Of a stretch of 64,000 nt of DNA, positions 44,146-53,603 are shown one piece after another (within the stretch, counting starts at the first letter, position 1; the number at the start of each line of letters is the position of its first letter). The DNA is taken from contig DXCM01000061.1 in the NCBI GenBank assembly GCA_019116025.1, positions 1-64,000 on the forward strand. The letters run 5' to 3'. The notes under the pieces were generated by a model. It was not told where the DNA came from. It worked only from the letters and a program-made list of their open reading frames with translations, and made no database searches. The stretch is from Candidatus Companilactobacillus pullicola. Its GTDB lineage: Bacteria; Bacillota; Bacilli; Lactobacillales; Lactobacillaceae. The position numbers and the translations under genes are program-made.

Positions 44146-47031
44146 TTATTCTTCAGTCAAAAAATGATACAATCCCAAATCCAATTCATGTTCCAATCGA
44201 AGGATAAATTCAACTAATTTGGTTGGCTTACCATCGCTGTTTTTTTCAACAATATCTTTTGCAGTAAGAATACGTGCGGAACCAAGATAGTAAAAGTCCT
44301 TACCATCAATTCTATCGTTGTTAGATTTTCTCACGAACAGCTGAATCATCTCAAAGCCTTTATGTTTGAGAATTTCACTCTCGGCCGTGCTAGACATTGA
44401 ACGTCCACTTTTAGAAAATAAAGGTAAGGTTGAACGATCGGAAAAGGTATTTTCATATACCATCTTATTTTGAACTTTCACAGTTTTCTTTAAAGATATA
44501 AAAACAGGCAGAAAACGTCCATCATCCCTTAAGCCGTAACCACCAATATTTATATAATTAGGCTCATTTTTCCAGTTCAATATCTTGATAATGTCAGGAC
44601 GGTAATATTTTTCACCAATGGTAAATCGATTACGATAGATTGCTGGATTCTGACGTACATCCCAAAGTTTTGCATCTAAGGCATCTTCAAAATATATTTC
44701 AAAGTCTGGAGATTGTAATAACTGTTGAAATTTGGAAGTGAATTCCCATTTATCACCAGTGCAATCAACCAGTGCAACGTGTCCGTATTTCTTTTGTTTC
44801 ACTTTGGCAAAGTATGTAAAGTCTAAAACAGAGGCCACATTATTCAAGGTTTCTTCGTCACAAAAAATATTTTGAGATTGAAGTCCAGATAAAATTTCTT
44901 TATCGGTTAAAGTATGTTTGATCAATAACTGTTTCAATATCCAAGCCTCAACAGGACGTTTGGATACAGTAATTTCCGCAGAAATGAATTTTAAAAATGA
45001 ATGTTGTTCTTTAGTAAGTGATTTTGAGAACTTATCTTCAAATTTTGCTTGCATGTCATAAAGAGTGTCGAATTTACTGATGATATCAGGAACATCGACA
45101 CTACCCATCTTGGCAAAATCCAGTAACATGGGTGAACGTAATCCAATCTTGTCTTTGAGGCTCTGATAAGCAGCTTTAAAACGTTTCATATCATTTAAAC
45201 GAGCTTTTGAAACGGCGTCGAGAATTCTTTTACGTGCGACTTCTTCAAAATTAATCGTCGAAACGCCTGAGATGCTGGGACTAATTATTTGTTTACGGAT
45301 TTTCTCTTTGTTACTGGTATGTGAGCGGTCAAAAGCCATGGGAATCATGTAATTCTCATCATAATTACCGATAAAATCCAGAATTGTGACGTATTTTTTA
45401 TTATTGAACTTACGTAGACCTCGGCCTAATTGTTGGAGGAAGATAATACTGGATTTTGTGGGACGCATCATGACAATTTGATTGAGAATGGGGATGTCGA
45501 CACCTTCATTAAAAATATCAACCGTAATAATATATTGCAGTTCACCCTTAGTTAACCGGTGAACTGCTTTTTCACGTGCTTCAACGGTATCTTCTGCGGA
45601 AACAAACTGAGCGTTGATACCTTTATCAGTGAGTTTAACTGCGAGTTCACGGCCTTCGGTGACACGACTGACAAAAATTAGACCGTGGACATCATTGCCG
45701 CGAGGTCCGTAATAGTTGGTTTTATCGATTATATAATTGACACGCTCATCAGACACTAGATACTTGAGACTAGTCTTATCATCGATGACTTCACCATTTT
45801 TCTCGTAGTCAGTGATACCGATATAGTGAAAGGGCACCAGTAAATCGTGATCCAGCGAGTCCAAGAGTGAAATTTCGTAGGCCAGATGGTAGTCAAAGTA
45901 TTCATAAACGTTGGTTCCGTCAGTTCTTTCAGGGGTAGCGGTCATCCCCAGCATAAATTGAGGCTTATAAAAATTCATCAACCGCTGATACATTGACTCC
46001 TTTTCACCGGGGAGATTTTGGCTAACTCGATGGGCTTCGTCAATAACAATGTAGTCGAAAGCGTCGGCGCCGAGTTGTTCACAAACTGATTTCTTAGAAA
46101 TCATATTAACCGTCGCAAAAAGGTAGCGAGCGGTCACTTCTTTTTGATTACCACTAAGAATTCCATAATCGCTGTCAGAGCCACCCAAAATCTCTCGAAA
46201 ACTAGACATGGCTTTACGTAGGATTTGTTCCCGATGCACAACAAATAAGAGTCTTTTTGGTTGAAATTGTTGCACATCAAAAGCTGCCAAGTAAGTTTTA
46301 CCGGTACCAGTTGCGGCAACGACTAGACCTTTTTTAGCGTGTTCACTATCTCGCAAGTATTTGAGTGCTTCTAGAGCAGGCTTTTGCATTTCGTTAGGAA
46401 CAATTTTACCTGATGAGTCAGGGGCCCTTTTAACTCGATGATTAGAGTAATTTGGTTGCCAGTTTTGACGATAATTATCTATCCACACCGAAGTTAACGG
46501 AATGGCTTGTTCCCAAAGGCTAGTTAGTTCATTTTTGACATTACAAATAACGTCCCCACGTTCAGTTGAAGTGATACGCAAGTTCCATTCAAAATTCTTT
46601 TTCAGAGCGTTTTGAGTTAAATTGGAACTTCCAATGAGCGCACTTTCATAGTCTTCATGGTCAAAATAATAGGCTTTAGTGTGAAAACCATCTTGATCCA
46701 AAATTCTAACGTCAAGATTAGGGATTCGCAACAAATCTTCAAAAACTTTAGGATTATTGAAACCAAGATAGGTTGAGGTAATAAGTTTTCCGCGAATACC
46801 GTGTGTAGCAAGATCTGCCAGAGTACTTTTAAGATCTAATAGACCACCTGAAGTGACAAAGGCAACAGCGATAGTAAATGATTTAGCGCTGCGTAGTTCG
46901 TCTTCTAAAGTTTCGAGAACGGTGCCATTCTGATTGGTTATTAGTGCTGGCTGATAACGTGATAATGACTGAATTGAATTGTCTAGGAAACCAAAATTTA
47001 TTCCCTGGTTAATTTCGTAATCAATGTCCAT
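44146..47031 (-). CDS. PLD-domain DEAH helicase with DUF3427
   Basis: A 961-aa three-part protein: a phospholipase-D-like nuclease domain (about 30-195; HTKAYYF near 117 and SSNLTQNALKKNFEWN), a superfamily 2 helicase (about 215-570; Walker A ATGTGKT near 242, DEAH in VIDEAHR near 331, MTATPERTDG, and the motif VI QQLGRGLRK), and a C-terminal DUF3427-type region (about 600-961; ILNWKNEPNYINIGGYG). Such proteins occur in genome-defence settings and also as chromosomal genes of unclear role. Only one HxK half of PLD is seen, so dimerisation would be needed for cleavage. It diverges from the degenerate HNH gene over 125 bases and may work with it. Confidence 0.92.
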   Translation of the reverse strand: MDIDYEINQGINFGFLDNSIQSLSRYQPALITNQNGTVLETLEDELRSAKSFTIAVAFVTSGGLLDLKSTLADLATHGIRGKLITSTYLGFNNPKVFEDLLRIPNLDVRILDQDGFHTKAYYFDHEDYESALIGSSNLTQNALKKNFEWNLRITSTERGDVICNVKNELTSLWEQAIPLTSVWIDNYRQNWQPNYSNHRVKRAPDSSGKIVPNEMQKPALEALKYLRDSEHAKKGLVVAATGTGKTYLAAFDVQQFQPKRLLFVVHREQILRKAMSSFREILGGSDSDYGILSGNQKEVTARYLFATVNMISKKSVCEQLGADAFDYIVIDEAHRVSQNLPGEKESMYQRLMNFYKPQFMLGMTATPERTDGTNVYEYFDYHLAYEISLLDSLDHDLLVPFHYIGITDYEKNGEVIDDKTSLKYLVSDERVNYIIDKTNYYGPRGNDVHGLIFVSRVTEGRELAVKLTDKGINAQFVSAEDTVEAREKAVHRLTKGELQYIITVDIFNEGVDIPILNQIVMMRPTKSSIIFLQQLGRGLRKFNNKKYVTILDFIGNYDENYMIPMAFDRSHTSNKEKIRKQIISPSISGVSTINFEEVARKRILDAVSKARLNDMKRFKAAYQSLKDKIGLRSPMLLDFAKMGSVDVPDIISKFDTLYDMQAKFEDKFSKSLTKEQHSFLKFISAEITVSKRPVEAWILKQLLIKHTLTDKEILSGLQSQNIFCDEETLNNVASVLDFTYFAKVKQKKYGHVALVDCTGDKWEFTSKFQQLLQSPDFEIYFEDALDAKLWDVRQNPAIYRNRFTIGEKYYRPDIIKILNWKNEPNYINIGGYGLRDDGRFLPVFISLKKTVKVQNKMVYENTFSDRSTLPLFSKSGRSMSSTAESEILKHKGFEMIQLFVRKSNNDRIDGKDFYYLGSARILTAKDIVEKNSDGKPTKLVEFILRLEHELDLGLYHFLTEE

Positions 47032-47156
47032 ATGTGAGTCCTATCTTTACATTATTTATAATGATTAACTTGAATTTTACTAATTCCAATAGACAAGTAT
47101 ATCAGAACCATCTCGATTATCTAATGTACAATAAAGAGTAGAGGAGGTGCAGTTTT

Positions 47157-48050
47157 ATGAGTCAAACTAATTATTTCATAATAGATTCCAGTTCCAGCAT
47201 TGAACACAATGATGTCGACTTCAAATATTATAGCTACCAAAACCGCAACAATAATCAATTACATAAGGGTGATTTAATCATTTATCGTCGCTCCGGCAGT
47301 GCATCGGAGTGGGGTAATGAATTTTATCTTTATGGCGCTGGTAGATTCGGCAATGTTGTGAGACACGATTCAACTACTGGTAACGATATTGTCGCAATTG
47401 AAAATCCTTACCTGTTTTCACATCGACTCATGAAACAAAATTTACGTACCTTCGATTGGACGTTTCGAAAATTTAAGGGTAAATGGTCTAATTTTTTCAA
47501 CATGAACGGAATTACACAGATAAATGAGCACGACTACCTGGGATTGTTGGAACGTCAAAAAAATATGGTAACTGAACCAAAACTGTCAGATACAGAAGAA
47601 TTGTTGGCGGTAAAGTGTTATCAAGCTGAAAAGAATGAACTTTACTTTATCAACGATGAAGCTAAAGGTGTAAAAACTTACGATGCAGTGCAAAAGTTTT
47701 TCGCGGATAAAGTAAAGTTTAATTATCATTATAAATCGGCGGTAGCGGGTCCGGTTGATGAGGATGATTTGGTAGTAGCGAGAATTGTCCCTTGGGCAGT
47801 TAATAAGAATATCCGTTTAGATCCACGCAATGGTATTAGTTTTTCTAAAACACTTGCCAAAGCCTTTACCTCGGGGTATTTCACCTTTAACGATAAAGGC
47901 CATATTGTCATTTCTGACATGGCTGCACATGATGCAGAAACTAATAAATTATTAAATAAATATAGAAATAGAAAAATACATATGAACTACCAATATTCTC
48001 CTAATAAAGAATATTTACAATATCATCGAGAACATGTTTTCAAAAGATAA
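47157..48050 (+). CDS. HNH_2-like protein lacking the catalytic residues
   Basis: A 297-aa protein. The C-terminal 110 residues follow the HNH_2 endonuclease pattern closely: ARIVPW (208-213), RLDPRNGISFS (220-230), FNDKGHIVIS and the closing EYLQYHREHVF (285-295). In active relatives the first of these reads A-S-H-I-x-P-W and the upstream Cys-x-x-Thr-Gly is kept; here the His is Arg209 and the upstream stretch is SAVAG, and the LHDRAFD-like helix reads TLAKAFTSG. The N-terminal half (LHKGDLIIYRRSGSA to GAGRFGNVV) is beta-rich and looks like a small ligand- or base-reading domain. Nuclease activity is doubtful; DNA binding is possible. A strong GAGGAGG precedes the start. It diverges from the helicase gene. 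Confidence 0.7.
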   Translation: MSQTNYFIIDSSSSIEHNDVDFKYYSYQNRNNNQLHKGDLIIYRRSGSASEWGNEFYLYGAGRFGNVVRHDSTTGNDIVAIENPYLFSHRLMKQNLRTFDWTFRKFKGKWSNFFNMNGITQINEHDYLGLLERQKNMVTEPKLSDTEELLAVKCYQAEKNELYFINDEAKGVKTYDAVQKFFADKVKFNYHYKSAVAGPVDEDDLVVARIVPWAVNKNIRLDPRNGISFSKTLAKAFTSGYFTFNDKGHIVISDMAAHDAETNKLLNKYRNRKIHMNYQYSPNKEYLQYHREHVFKR

Positions 48051-48055
48051 CCCTA

Positions 48056-48084
48056 TTGACGAATAGAATACTTACTTGTATTAT
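48056..48084 (+). promoter_or_regulatory. Promoter of the carAB operon
   Basis: TTGACG (48056-48061) and TATTAT (48079-48084) are separated by 17 bases, directly upstream of the two PyrR attenuators. Confidence 0.8.
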
Positions 48085-48104
48085 ATGAACAACAACTTTT
48101 AATT

Positions 48105-48190
48105 AAGTCCAGTGAGACTTGGAAAGTACAATCGCTTATGGGGAAACCCTAACTAACTTTCTTTGTCGCACTGGCAAGGGAAGTTTTTTT
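48105..48190 (+). promoter_or_regulatory. First PyrR-responsive attenuator
   Basis: The PyrR-binding loop AAGTCCAGTGAGACTTGGAAAG-type sequence spans 48105-48126. The terminator is AACTTTCTT (48155-48163) with AAGGGAAGTT (48176-48185) and a T-run. CCAGTG (48109-48114) can instead pair with CACTGG (48169-48174), forming the antiterminator. All three alternative structures are therefore visible. PyrR with UMP would stabilise the binding loop and cause termination. Confidence 0.85.
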
Positions 48191-48206
48191 ATATCTTGAA
48201 TTTTTA

Positions 48207-48293
48207 ATCAGATCCAGAGAGGTCTCAAAGGTTCAGTCTAAATAATCAATCTAAGACAAAACTTGAGGGATGCTGGATAAAGCATCCCTTTTT
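48207..48293 (+). promoter_or_regulatory. Second PyrR-responsive attenuator
   Basis: A second binding loop, GATCCAGAGAGGTCTCAAAG, lies at 48211-48230 and is closer to the PyrR consensus than the first. The terminator is AGGGATGCT with AGCATCCCT (48266-48289) and a T-run. ATCCAG (48212-48217) can pair with CTGGAT (48273-48278) as antiterminator. It ends 35 bases before carA. Confidence 0.85.
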
Positions 48294-48327
48294 CTGTCTC
48301 AAATATTGTGAAAGTTTGGAGAATATT

Positions 48328-49386
48328 ATGAAAAGATATCTAGTTTTTGAAGATGGTACATATTTTGAAGGTAAGGCCTTCGGTAGTGATGTTGAAACAA
48401 TTGGTGAGTTAGTTTTCACAACTGGTATGAGTGGATACCAAGAAGCTATCACTGACCAATCTTACAACGGTCAAATTATCAATTTTTGTACACCGATGAT
48501 TGGTAATTACGGAATTGCTAAAAAGTTTAATGAATCACCAAAGTCATACATCAAAGGTGTTTTGGCTCGTGAGATTGCTGAAGTCGTGGGCAATTACCAA
48601 AGTGAAATGACTATCGACCAATTCCTCAAGGAAGAAGATATTCCTGGAATTTACGACATTGATACACGTGCCATCACTTTAAAAATTAGAAAAGCTGGGG
48701 CTTTGAAAGCTGCCATTGTCGACAACTTGAATTCAGGTTTGATTGACCAAATTGCAGACTGGCAATTAGATAGGAATCAGTTGGATAAGAGTATTACTGA
48801 AACTTCACAAACATTTGCCGGCCATGGTAAACACGTTGTCATGCTGGATTACGGATACAAACAAAGTATCGTCGACGAATTACAAAAGCGTGATATCAAA
48901 GTCACAGTTGTCCCGGGAAATACTTCGGTAGAAGATATCGAAAACTTGAAACCAGACGGGATTTTGTTGAGTAACGGACCTGGAGATCCAGTCGATCATA
49001 CTGATATTTTGGACAATATTGTCGAACTAGAAAAGAAGTATCCCATCTTTGGAATCTGCATGGGACACCAACTACTTTGCCTAGCTAACGGTGCGAAAAC
49101 TTTCAAGATGAAATTTGGACATCGTGGTTTCAATCATCCTGTTAAAAATTTGGAAACAGGAAAAATTTATTTCACTTCACAAAATCACGGTTACGCAGTT
49201 GACCCAGAATCCGTTGCTGACACTGACTTGAAAGTGACACAAGTTGAATTGAATGATCAAACGGTTGAAGGTGTTGAACATACTAAATACAATGCTTTCT
49301 CAGTTCAATTCCATCCTGATGCAATGCCAGGGCCACACGACGCCGACTTTATTTTTGATAAATTTTTGGAAAGACTAAACAAATAG
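48328..49386 (+). CDS. carA: Carbamoyl-phosphate synthase small subunit
   Basis: The glutamine-hydrolysing subunit of carbamoyl-phosphate synthase, 352 aa, delivering ammonia to CarB for pyrimidine and arginine synthesis. The N-terminal domain begins KRYLVFEDGTYFEGKAFG. The class I glutaminase domain has the catalytic Cys in FGICMGHQLL (about residue 245), KFGHRGFNHPV, and the His-Glu dyad region QFHPDAMPGPHD, where Asp takes the place of the usual Glu after P. The start at ATG 48328 follows TTTGGAG. Control by two PyrR attenuators shows that it serves pyrimidine synthesis. It is followed 18 bases later by carB. Confidence 0.97.
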   Translation: MKRYLVFEDGTYFEGKAFGSDVETIGELVFTTGMSGYQEAITDQSYNGQIINFCTPMIGNYGIAKKFNESPKSYIKGVLAREIAEVVGNYQSEMTIDQFLKEEDIPGIYDIDTRAITLKIRKAGALKAAIVDNLNSGLIDQIADWQLDRNQLDKSITETSQTFAGHGKHVVMLDYGYKQSIVDELQKRDIKVTVVPGNTSVEDIENLKPDGILLSNGPGDPVDHTDILDNIVELEKKYPIFGICMGHQLLCLANGAKTFKMKFGHRGFNHPVKNLETGKIYFTSQNHGYAVDPESVADTDLKVTQVELNDQTVEGVEHTKYNAFSVQFHPDAMPGPHDADFIFDKFLERLNK

Positions 49387-49404
49387 CTGGAGGAAAAATT
49401 AATT

Positions 49405-52400
49405 ATGCCAAAGAGAACAGACCTTAAAAAGATTATGATCATCGGTTCTGGCCCAATCATTATTGGACAAGCTGCCGAATTCGACTATTCAGGAACTCAA
49501 GCTTGTTTAGCTCTTAAAGAAGAAGGCTACGAAGTTGTTTTGATCAACTCTAATCCTGCTACGATCATGACTGACAAGCACATCGCTGATAAAGTTTACA
49601 TCGAACCAATTACTTTGGAATTCGTAGAAAAAGTTTTGGTTAAGGAACATCCCGATGCCATCTTACCAACATTGGGTGGTCAAACAGGTCTGAATATGGC
49701 TGTGCAATTACAAGAATCAGGTATTCTTGATCAATTAGATATCGAAATTATTGGAACTAAATTGAACACAATCAACGAAGCCGAAGACCGTGAAGAATTC
49801 AAACGTTTGATGCAAAGATTGAACGAACCAATTCCGGCTTCAAAAACAGCTTATACATATCAAGATGCAAAAGATTTCACTGACCAAATTGGTTTTCCTG
49901 TAATCGTTAGACCAGCTTTCACAATGGGTGGAACTGGTGGTGGTGTCGCACATGACGCTGTCGAATTAAAAGAAATCGTTGAACGCGGATTAAAAGTTTC
50001 GCCATCAACTGAATGTTTGATCGAACAAAGTATCGCCGGTTTCAAAGAAATTGAATTTGAAGTAATGCGTGATAGCAATGACAATGCTTTTGCCGTTTGT
50101 CATATGGAAAACGTTGATCCAGTGGGAATTCATACAGGAGATTCAATCGTTGTTTCCCCAATCCAAACGCTATCCGATACTGAAGTACAAAAGTTACGTG
50201 ACGTTTCACTAAAAATTATCCGCGCCTTGAAGATTGAAGGTGGTTGTAACGTTCAACTAGCCATCGACACAAAGACTAGCAACTATTACATCATCGAAGT
50301 AAACCCACGTGTCAGTCGTTCATCAGCTTTGGCTTCCAAGGCAACTGGTTACTCGATTGCGAAGATTGCGGCGAAGATTGCCGTTGGATTAACATTAGAT
50401 GAAATCACCAATCCAATTACAGGTAAGACCTTTGCCCAATTTGAACCAGCATTGGACTACGTTGTCTGCAAGATTCCACGTTGGCCATTTGATAAGTTTT
50501 CAAAAGCTGACCGCACAATTGGTACACAAATGAAAGCTACCGGCGAAGTAATGGCCTTAGGTCGTAACTTTGAAGAAGCACTCCAAAAAGCTGTTCGTTC
50601 TCTAGAAATTGACCAGCACGATCTAATTATGGATTCGCTCAAAGACAAATCGACCGAAGAATTGGAAGAATACGTTCAAATCCCTAAGGATGACCGTTTG
50701 TTCTATTTAGCCGAATTGTTGCGCCGTGATGTTTCCTATGAAAAAATCAATCAACTAACAGCCATCAATCCATTTTTCTTAGCCAAAATGAAGAAAATCA
50801 TTAACTTCGAAACAGAATTGACGAATGGGACATTAACGAAGGAGATTGTAACTGAAGCTAAACGTTTAGGTTACTCGGATCGAACAATTGCTCGTCTGAA
50901 TGATTTGCCAGAAGATGTTATCCGTTCATACAGGATTCAGAGTGAAATTTTGCCAACTTACAAGACGGTTGATACTTGTGCCGGAGAATTTGAAGCGGAG
51001 ACACCATATTTCTATAGTACTTATGAAACTGAAAATGAATCAGAAAAAATGTCTGATAAATCCGTTCTGATTTTAGGTTCAGGTCCAATCAGAATTGGAC
51101 AAGGTATCGAATTCGATTATTCAACTGTCCACTGTGTCAATGCCGTTCAACAAATGGGGTATAAAGCAATTGTTATCAACAATAATCCTGAAACAGTTTC
51201 AACTGACTACTCAATCGCCGATAAATTGTACTTCGAACCACTAACCCTAGAAGATGTTTTAAATGTCTGCGACTTAGAAAAACCAATTGGCGCAATTGTT
51301 CAATTTGGTGGTCAAACATCAGTTAATTTAGCAGAACCGCTAAAAGAGAATGGTATCAAGATTTTAGGTACACAAGTTGAAGATATCAACCGTGCTGAAG
51401 ATCGTGATCTCTTTGACCAAATCATCAAGAAACTAGAAATTCCACAACCAATTGGTGGCACAGCAACTTCCGCAGCCGGTGCGTTAGAAATTGCTCAAAA
51501 AATTGGTTATCCAGTTTTGATTCGTCCAAGTTATGTTCTAGGTGGACGAGCAATGGAAATCATCAAGTCAGACGATGAATTGAACAAGTATATGAAAGAA
51601 GCCGTACACGTATCAAACAACCATCCAGTTTTGATCGACAGTTACTTAACAGGACGTGAATGTGAAATTGATGCCCTAAGTGATGGTGAAAATGTTCTAT
51701 TACCAGGTATCATCGAACATATCGAACGTTCTGGAGTCCATTCCGGAGATTCAATGGCCGTTTATCCTCCCCAAAATATTCCCGATTCAGTACAAGATCA
51801 AATTGTCGAATATGCTAAACGCTTAGCCAAAGAATTGCATTGTGTGGGAATCATGAACATTCAATTCGTTATCCACGACAATCAGGCTTACGTGATAGAA
51901 GTAAATCCACGTGCCAGCCGAACAGTACCATATTTAAGCAAAGTTACCGGAATTCAAATGGCCAGAATTGCAACAAAATTAATCTTAGGAGCCAACTTCA
52001 ATACCCTAGGATTAGAGCCAGGATTAGCACCAGAATCACGCTTGATCCACGTTAAAGCTCCAACATTCTCCTTCAACAAATTAAATGACGTCGATAGTGC
52101 TTTAGGACCAGAGATGAAATCAACCGGAGAAGTTATGGGATCAGGAATTGACTATACCGAAGCCTTGTACAAAGCCTTTGAAGCCACCAACCAACATATC
52201 AAAGACGCCGGAAATGTTTTGATCACAGTCAATGACTCCGATAAGAAAGAAGCATCAACCCTAGCCAGAAGATTTGAAGAAGTAGGCTTCCAAGTACTAG
52301 CTACAAAAGGAACAGCCGATTACTTTAACAAATTAGGACTCAGAGCCAAAATAGTACCAAAAGTTGGCGAAACGGATAAGGATATTATCTATGACATCAC

Positions 52401-52581
52401 CCACAATAAAGTACAATTATTGATCAACACAATTGGAGACAAACGAACACATACATCAGACGGCTATATCATCAGACAAAATGCCGTCTTGAATTCAGTG
52501 CCACTATACACATCATTAGATACAGCCGACGCTATTTTGAAAGTGTTGGAGAAAAGATTTATCGGTGTGAATGCATTATAG
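49405..52581 (+). CDS. carB: Carbamoyl-phosphate synthase large subunit
   Basis: The synthetase subunit of carbamoyl-phosphate synthase, 1058 aa, full length for Gram-positive CarB. It contains two homologous ATP-grasp halves (each starting with [11 protein letters not shown]-type loops, [21 protein letters not shown] and [20 protein letters not shown]), an oligomerisation region between them, and a C-terminal MGS-like allosteric domain (from about 930; [25 protein letters not shown]). The two active sites make carboxyphosphate and phosphorylate carbamate. Its stop codon TAG is the first three bases of repeat R2, directly abutting a long hairpin. The partner carA precedes it in the same transcript. 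Confidence 0.98.
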   Translation: MPKRTDLKKIMIIGSGPIIIGQAAEFDYSGTQACLALKEEGYEVVLINSNPATIMTDKHIADKVYIEPITLEFVEKVLVKEHPDAILPTLGGQTGLNMAVQLQESGILDQLDIEIIGTKLNTINEAEDREEFKRLMQRLNEPIPASKTAYTYQDAKDFTDQIGFPVIVRPAFTMGGTGGGVAHDAVELKEIVERGLKVSPSTECLIEQSIAGFKEIEFEVMRDSNDNAFAVCHMENVDPVGIHTGDSIVVSPIQTLSDTEVQKLRDVSLKIIRALKIEGGCNVQLAIDTKTSNYYIIEVNPRVSRSSALASKATGYSIAKIAAKIAVGLTLDEITNPITGKTFAQFEPALDYVVCKIPRWPFDKFSKADRTIGTQMKATGEVMALGRNFEEALQKAVRSLEIDQHDLIMDSLKDKSTEELEEYVQIPKDDRLFYLAELLRRDVSYEKINQLTAINPFFLAKMKKIINFETELTNGTLTKEIVTEAKRLGYSDRTIARLNDLPEDVIRSYRIQSEILPTYKTVDTCAGEFEAETPYFYSTYETENESEKMSDKSVLILGSGPIRIGQGIEFDYSTVHCVNAVQQMGYKAIVINNNPETVSTDYSIADKLYFEPLTLEDVLNVCDLEKPIGAIVQFGGQTSVNLAEPLKENGIKILGTQVEDINRAEDRDLFDQIIKKLEIPQPIGGTATSAAGALEIAQKIGYPVLIRPSYVLGGRAMEIIKSDDELNKYMKEAVHVSNNHPVLIDSYLTGRECEIDALSDGENVLLPGIIEHIERSGVHSGDSMAVYPPQNIPDSVQDQIVEYAKRLAKELHCVGIMNIQFVIHDNQAYVIEVNPRASRTVPYLSKVTGIQMARIATKLILGANFNTLGLEPGLAPESRLIHVKAPTFSFNKLNDVDSALGPEMKSTGEVMGSGIDYTEALYKAFEATNQHIKDAGNVLITVNDSDKKEASTLARRFEEVGFQVLATKGTADYFNKLGLRAKIVPKVGETDKDIIYDITHNKVQLLINTIGDKRTHTSDGYIIRQNAVLNSVPLYTSLDTADAILKVLEKRFIGVNAL

Positions 52582-52733
52582 AGAGAGCGAAGCAGGGGCG
52601 GTCAGCTCCCGAGGATTAAGACTACTTATCTCAGTCGGCAAAGAAGTGCCGGCAGAGATAAGTAGTCTTAACCGGAAGGAGTTGCCCTGCTCTGCAGCTC
52701 GTTTCCACTATAAAGCATAGAACAATGATTATT
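52579..52733 (+). repeat. Palindromic repeat family 2, copy R2 (type B)
   Basis: It begins with TAGAGAGAGCGAAGCAGGGGC and ends GAGCTCG..TTTCCACTATAAAGCA and the AACAATGATT outer motif. Inside is a long hairpin, GACTACTTATCTC / GAGATAAGTAGTC, with a loop stem TGCCGGC, and the outer arms AGGGGC pair with GCCCT-type bases. The first three bases are the carB stop codon. The inverted second half of R3 (58288-58412) is the same type, with compensatory changes in the hairpin arms. Confidence 0.85.
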
Positions 52734-52766
52734 TTCAACAGAACGATTATTAATTTGAACTAAGTT

Positions 52767-52813
52767 AAAAGGCCTCTTATCGAACGGAAATCGCAAGATT
52801 AGGGGCCCTTTTT
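52767..52813 (+). terminator. Intrinsic terminator downstream of repeat R2
   Basis: AAAAGGCCTCTTATC pairs with GATTAGGGGCCCTTTTT. It is the U-tract terminator for carAB, placed beyond the repeat. Confidence 0.85.
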
Positions 52814-52866
52814 ATAAATAATAAAGTGTAATTGGAAATTTCAAAGAATGTGAATGGGGTAAAATT

Positions 52867-53544
52867 TTGAGTAATATAAACTATGACGGTGATATGCTGA
52901 ATTATCTGGATACTTTGGGTGAAGAGCCATTTTACAGTATTGATGAGATGATTGATATCTTTAAAAATGATGGCAAAGTACACGAATCACTGGGTATGAT
53001 AAGTACTTTTGAATTATTGGAAAGATGCAAAAAATATGAGATTCCTTATAAAAAGGCAAGACGCAAAGTAATTATATGGGACATCTTAGAAAGATCGCAT
53101 TCTAATTTGACACGTGGCCATTTTTTACATGAACTCTTAGAAGTTAATGAGTACACGAATGACGGTAGTAGCTATATAGTTATGGAATTTGAAGATGAAG
53201 ATAATAAGAAAGTAATCTTGCATCTAGATGATGAGAAAAAATACCATGAGATTTTCGATGATTATCTCGTTGCGACGAAGATAATTAATAACGGTACAAG
53301 TGATTTTAGTATTGAATTTCATTGTAATGCTTTTGATACTTTTAATTACACAAAGGTGATCACAAATTTAGATACGGGATTTAGTAAAAAAGTTAATAAA
53401 TATCGTATCAGTCCTTTTAATCAAGAGGGAATGTTATGGCTTGTGAATAGTTTAGAAGAAATAGATGATTCTTTTTATACTGTCAAAGAACAAAGGGCTA
53501 GATATGATACATATTTTGATTCAACAGAGGATATTGAACTATAG
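52867..53544 (+). CDS. Hypothetical protein, AT-rich
   Basis: A 225-aa acidic, soluble protein of no family I recognise. It starts with TTG 52867 behind GGGG. The first 90 residues are helical (DMLNYLDTLGEEPFYSIDEMIDIFKND..LLERCKKYEIPYKKARR), the middle is beta-rich and very acidic (YIVMEFEDEDNKKVILHLDDEKKYHEIFDDY), and there is no signal peptide or membrane segment. Base composition is AT-rich, like the SIR2 gene. It has its own terminator and no operon partner. It may be an orphan of transferred DNA; function unknown. Confidence 0.7.
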   Translation: MSNINYDGDMLNYLDTLGEEPFYSIDEMIDIFKNDGKVHESLGMISTFELLERCKKYEIPYKKARRKVIIWDILERSHSNLTRGHFLHELLEVNEYTNDGSSYIVMEFEDEDNKKVILHLDDEKKYHEIFDDYLVATKIINNGTSDFSIEFHCNAFDTFNYTKVITNLDTGFSKKVNKYRISPFNQEGMLWLVNSLEEIDDSFYTVKEQRARYDTYFDSTEDIEL

Positions 53545-53565
53545 ATAAGAAAATTTCAACAAAGG

Positions 53566-53600
53566 AAAGCCGCTCCCAAATCAACAGGGAGCGGCTTTTT
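53566..53600. terminator. Bidirectional terminator between the hypothetical gene and sbcC
   Basis: AAAGCCGCTCCC pairs with GGGAGCGGCTTTTT; converging genes share it. Confidence 0.9.
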
Positions 53601-53603
53601 AAG

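Noticed and set aside
49860-50648. Antisense open frames across carB, sbcC, pepN and other long genes
   Set aside because: They are shadows of strongly conserved genes in the opposite frame, with no ribosome sites and no recognisable protein features.
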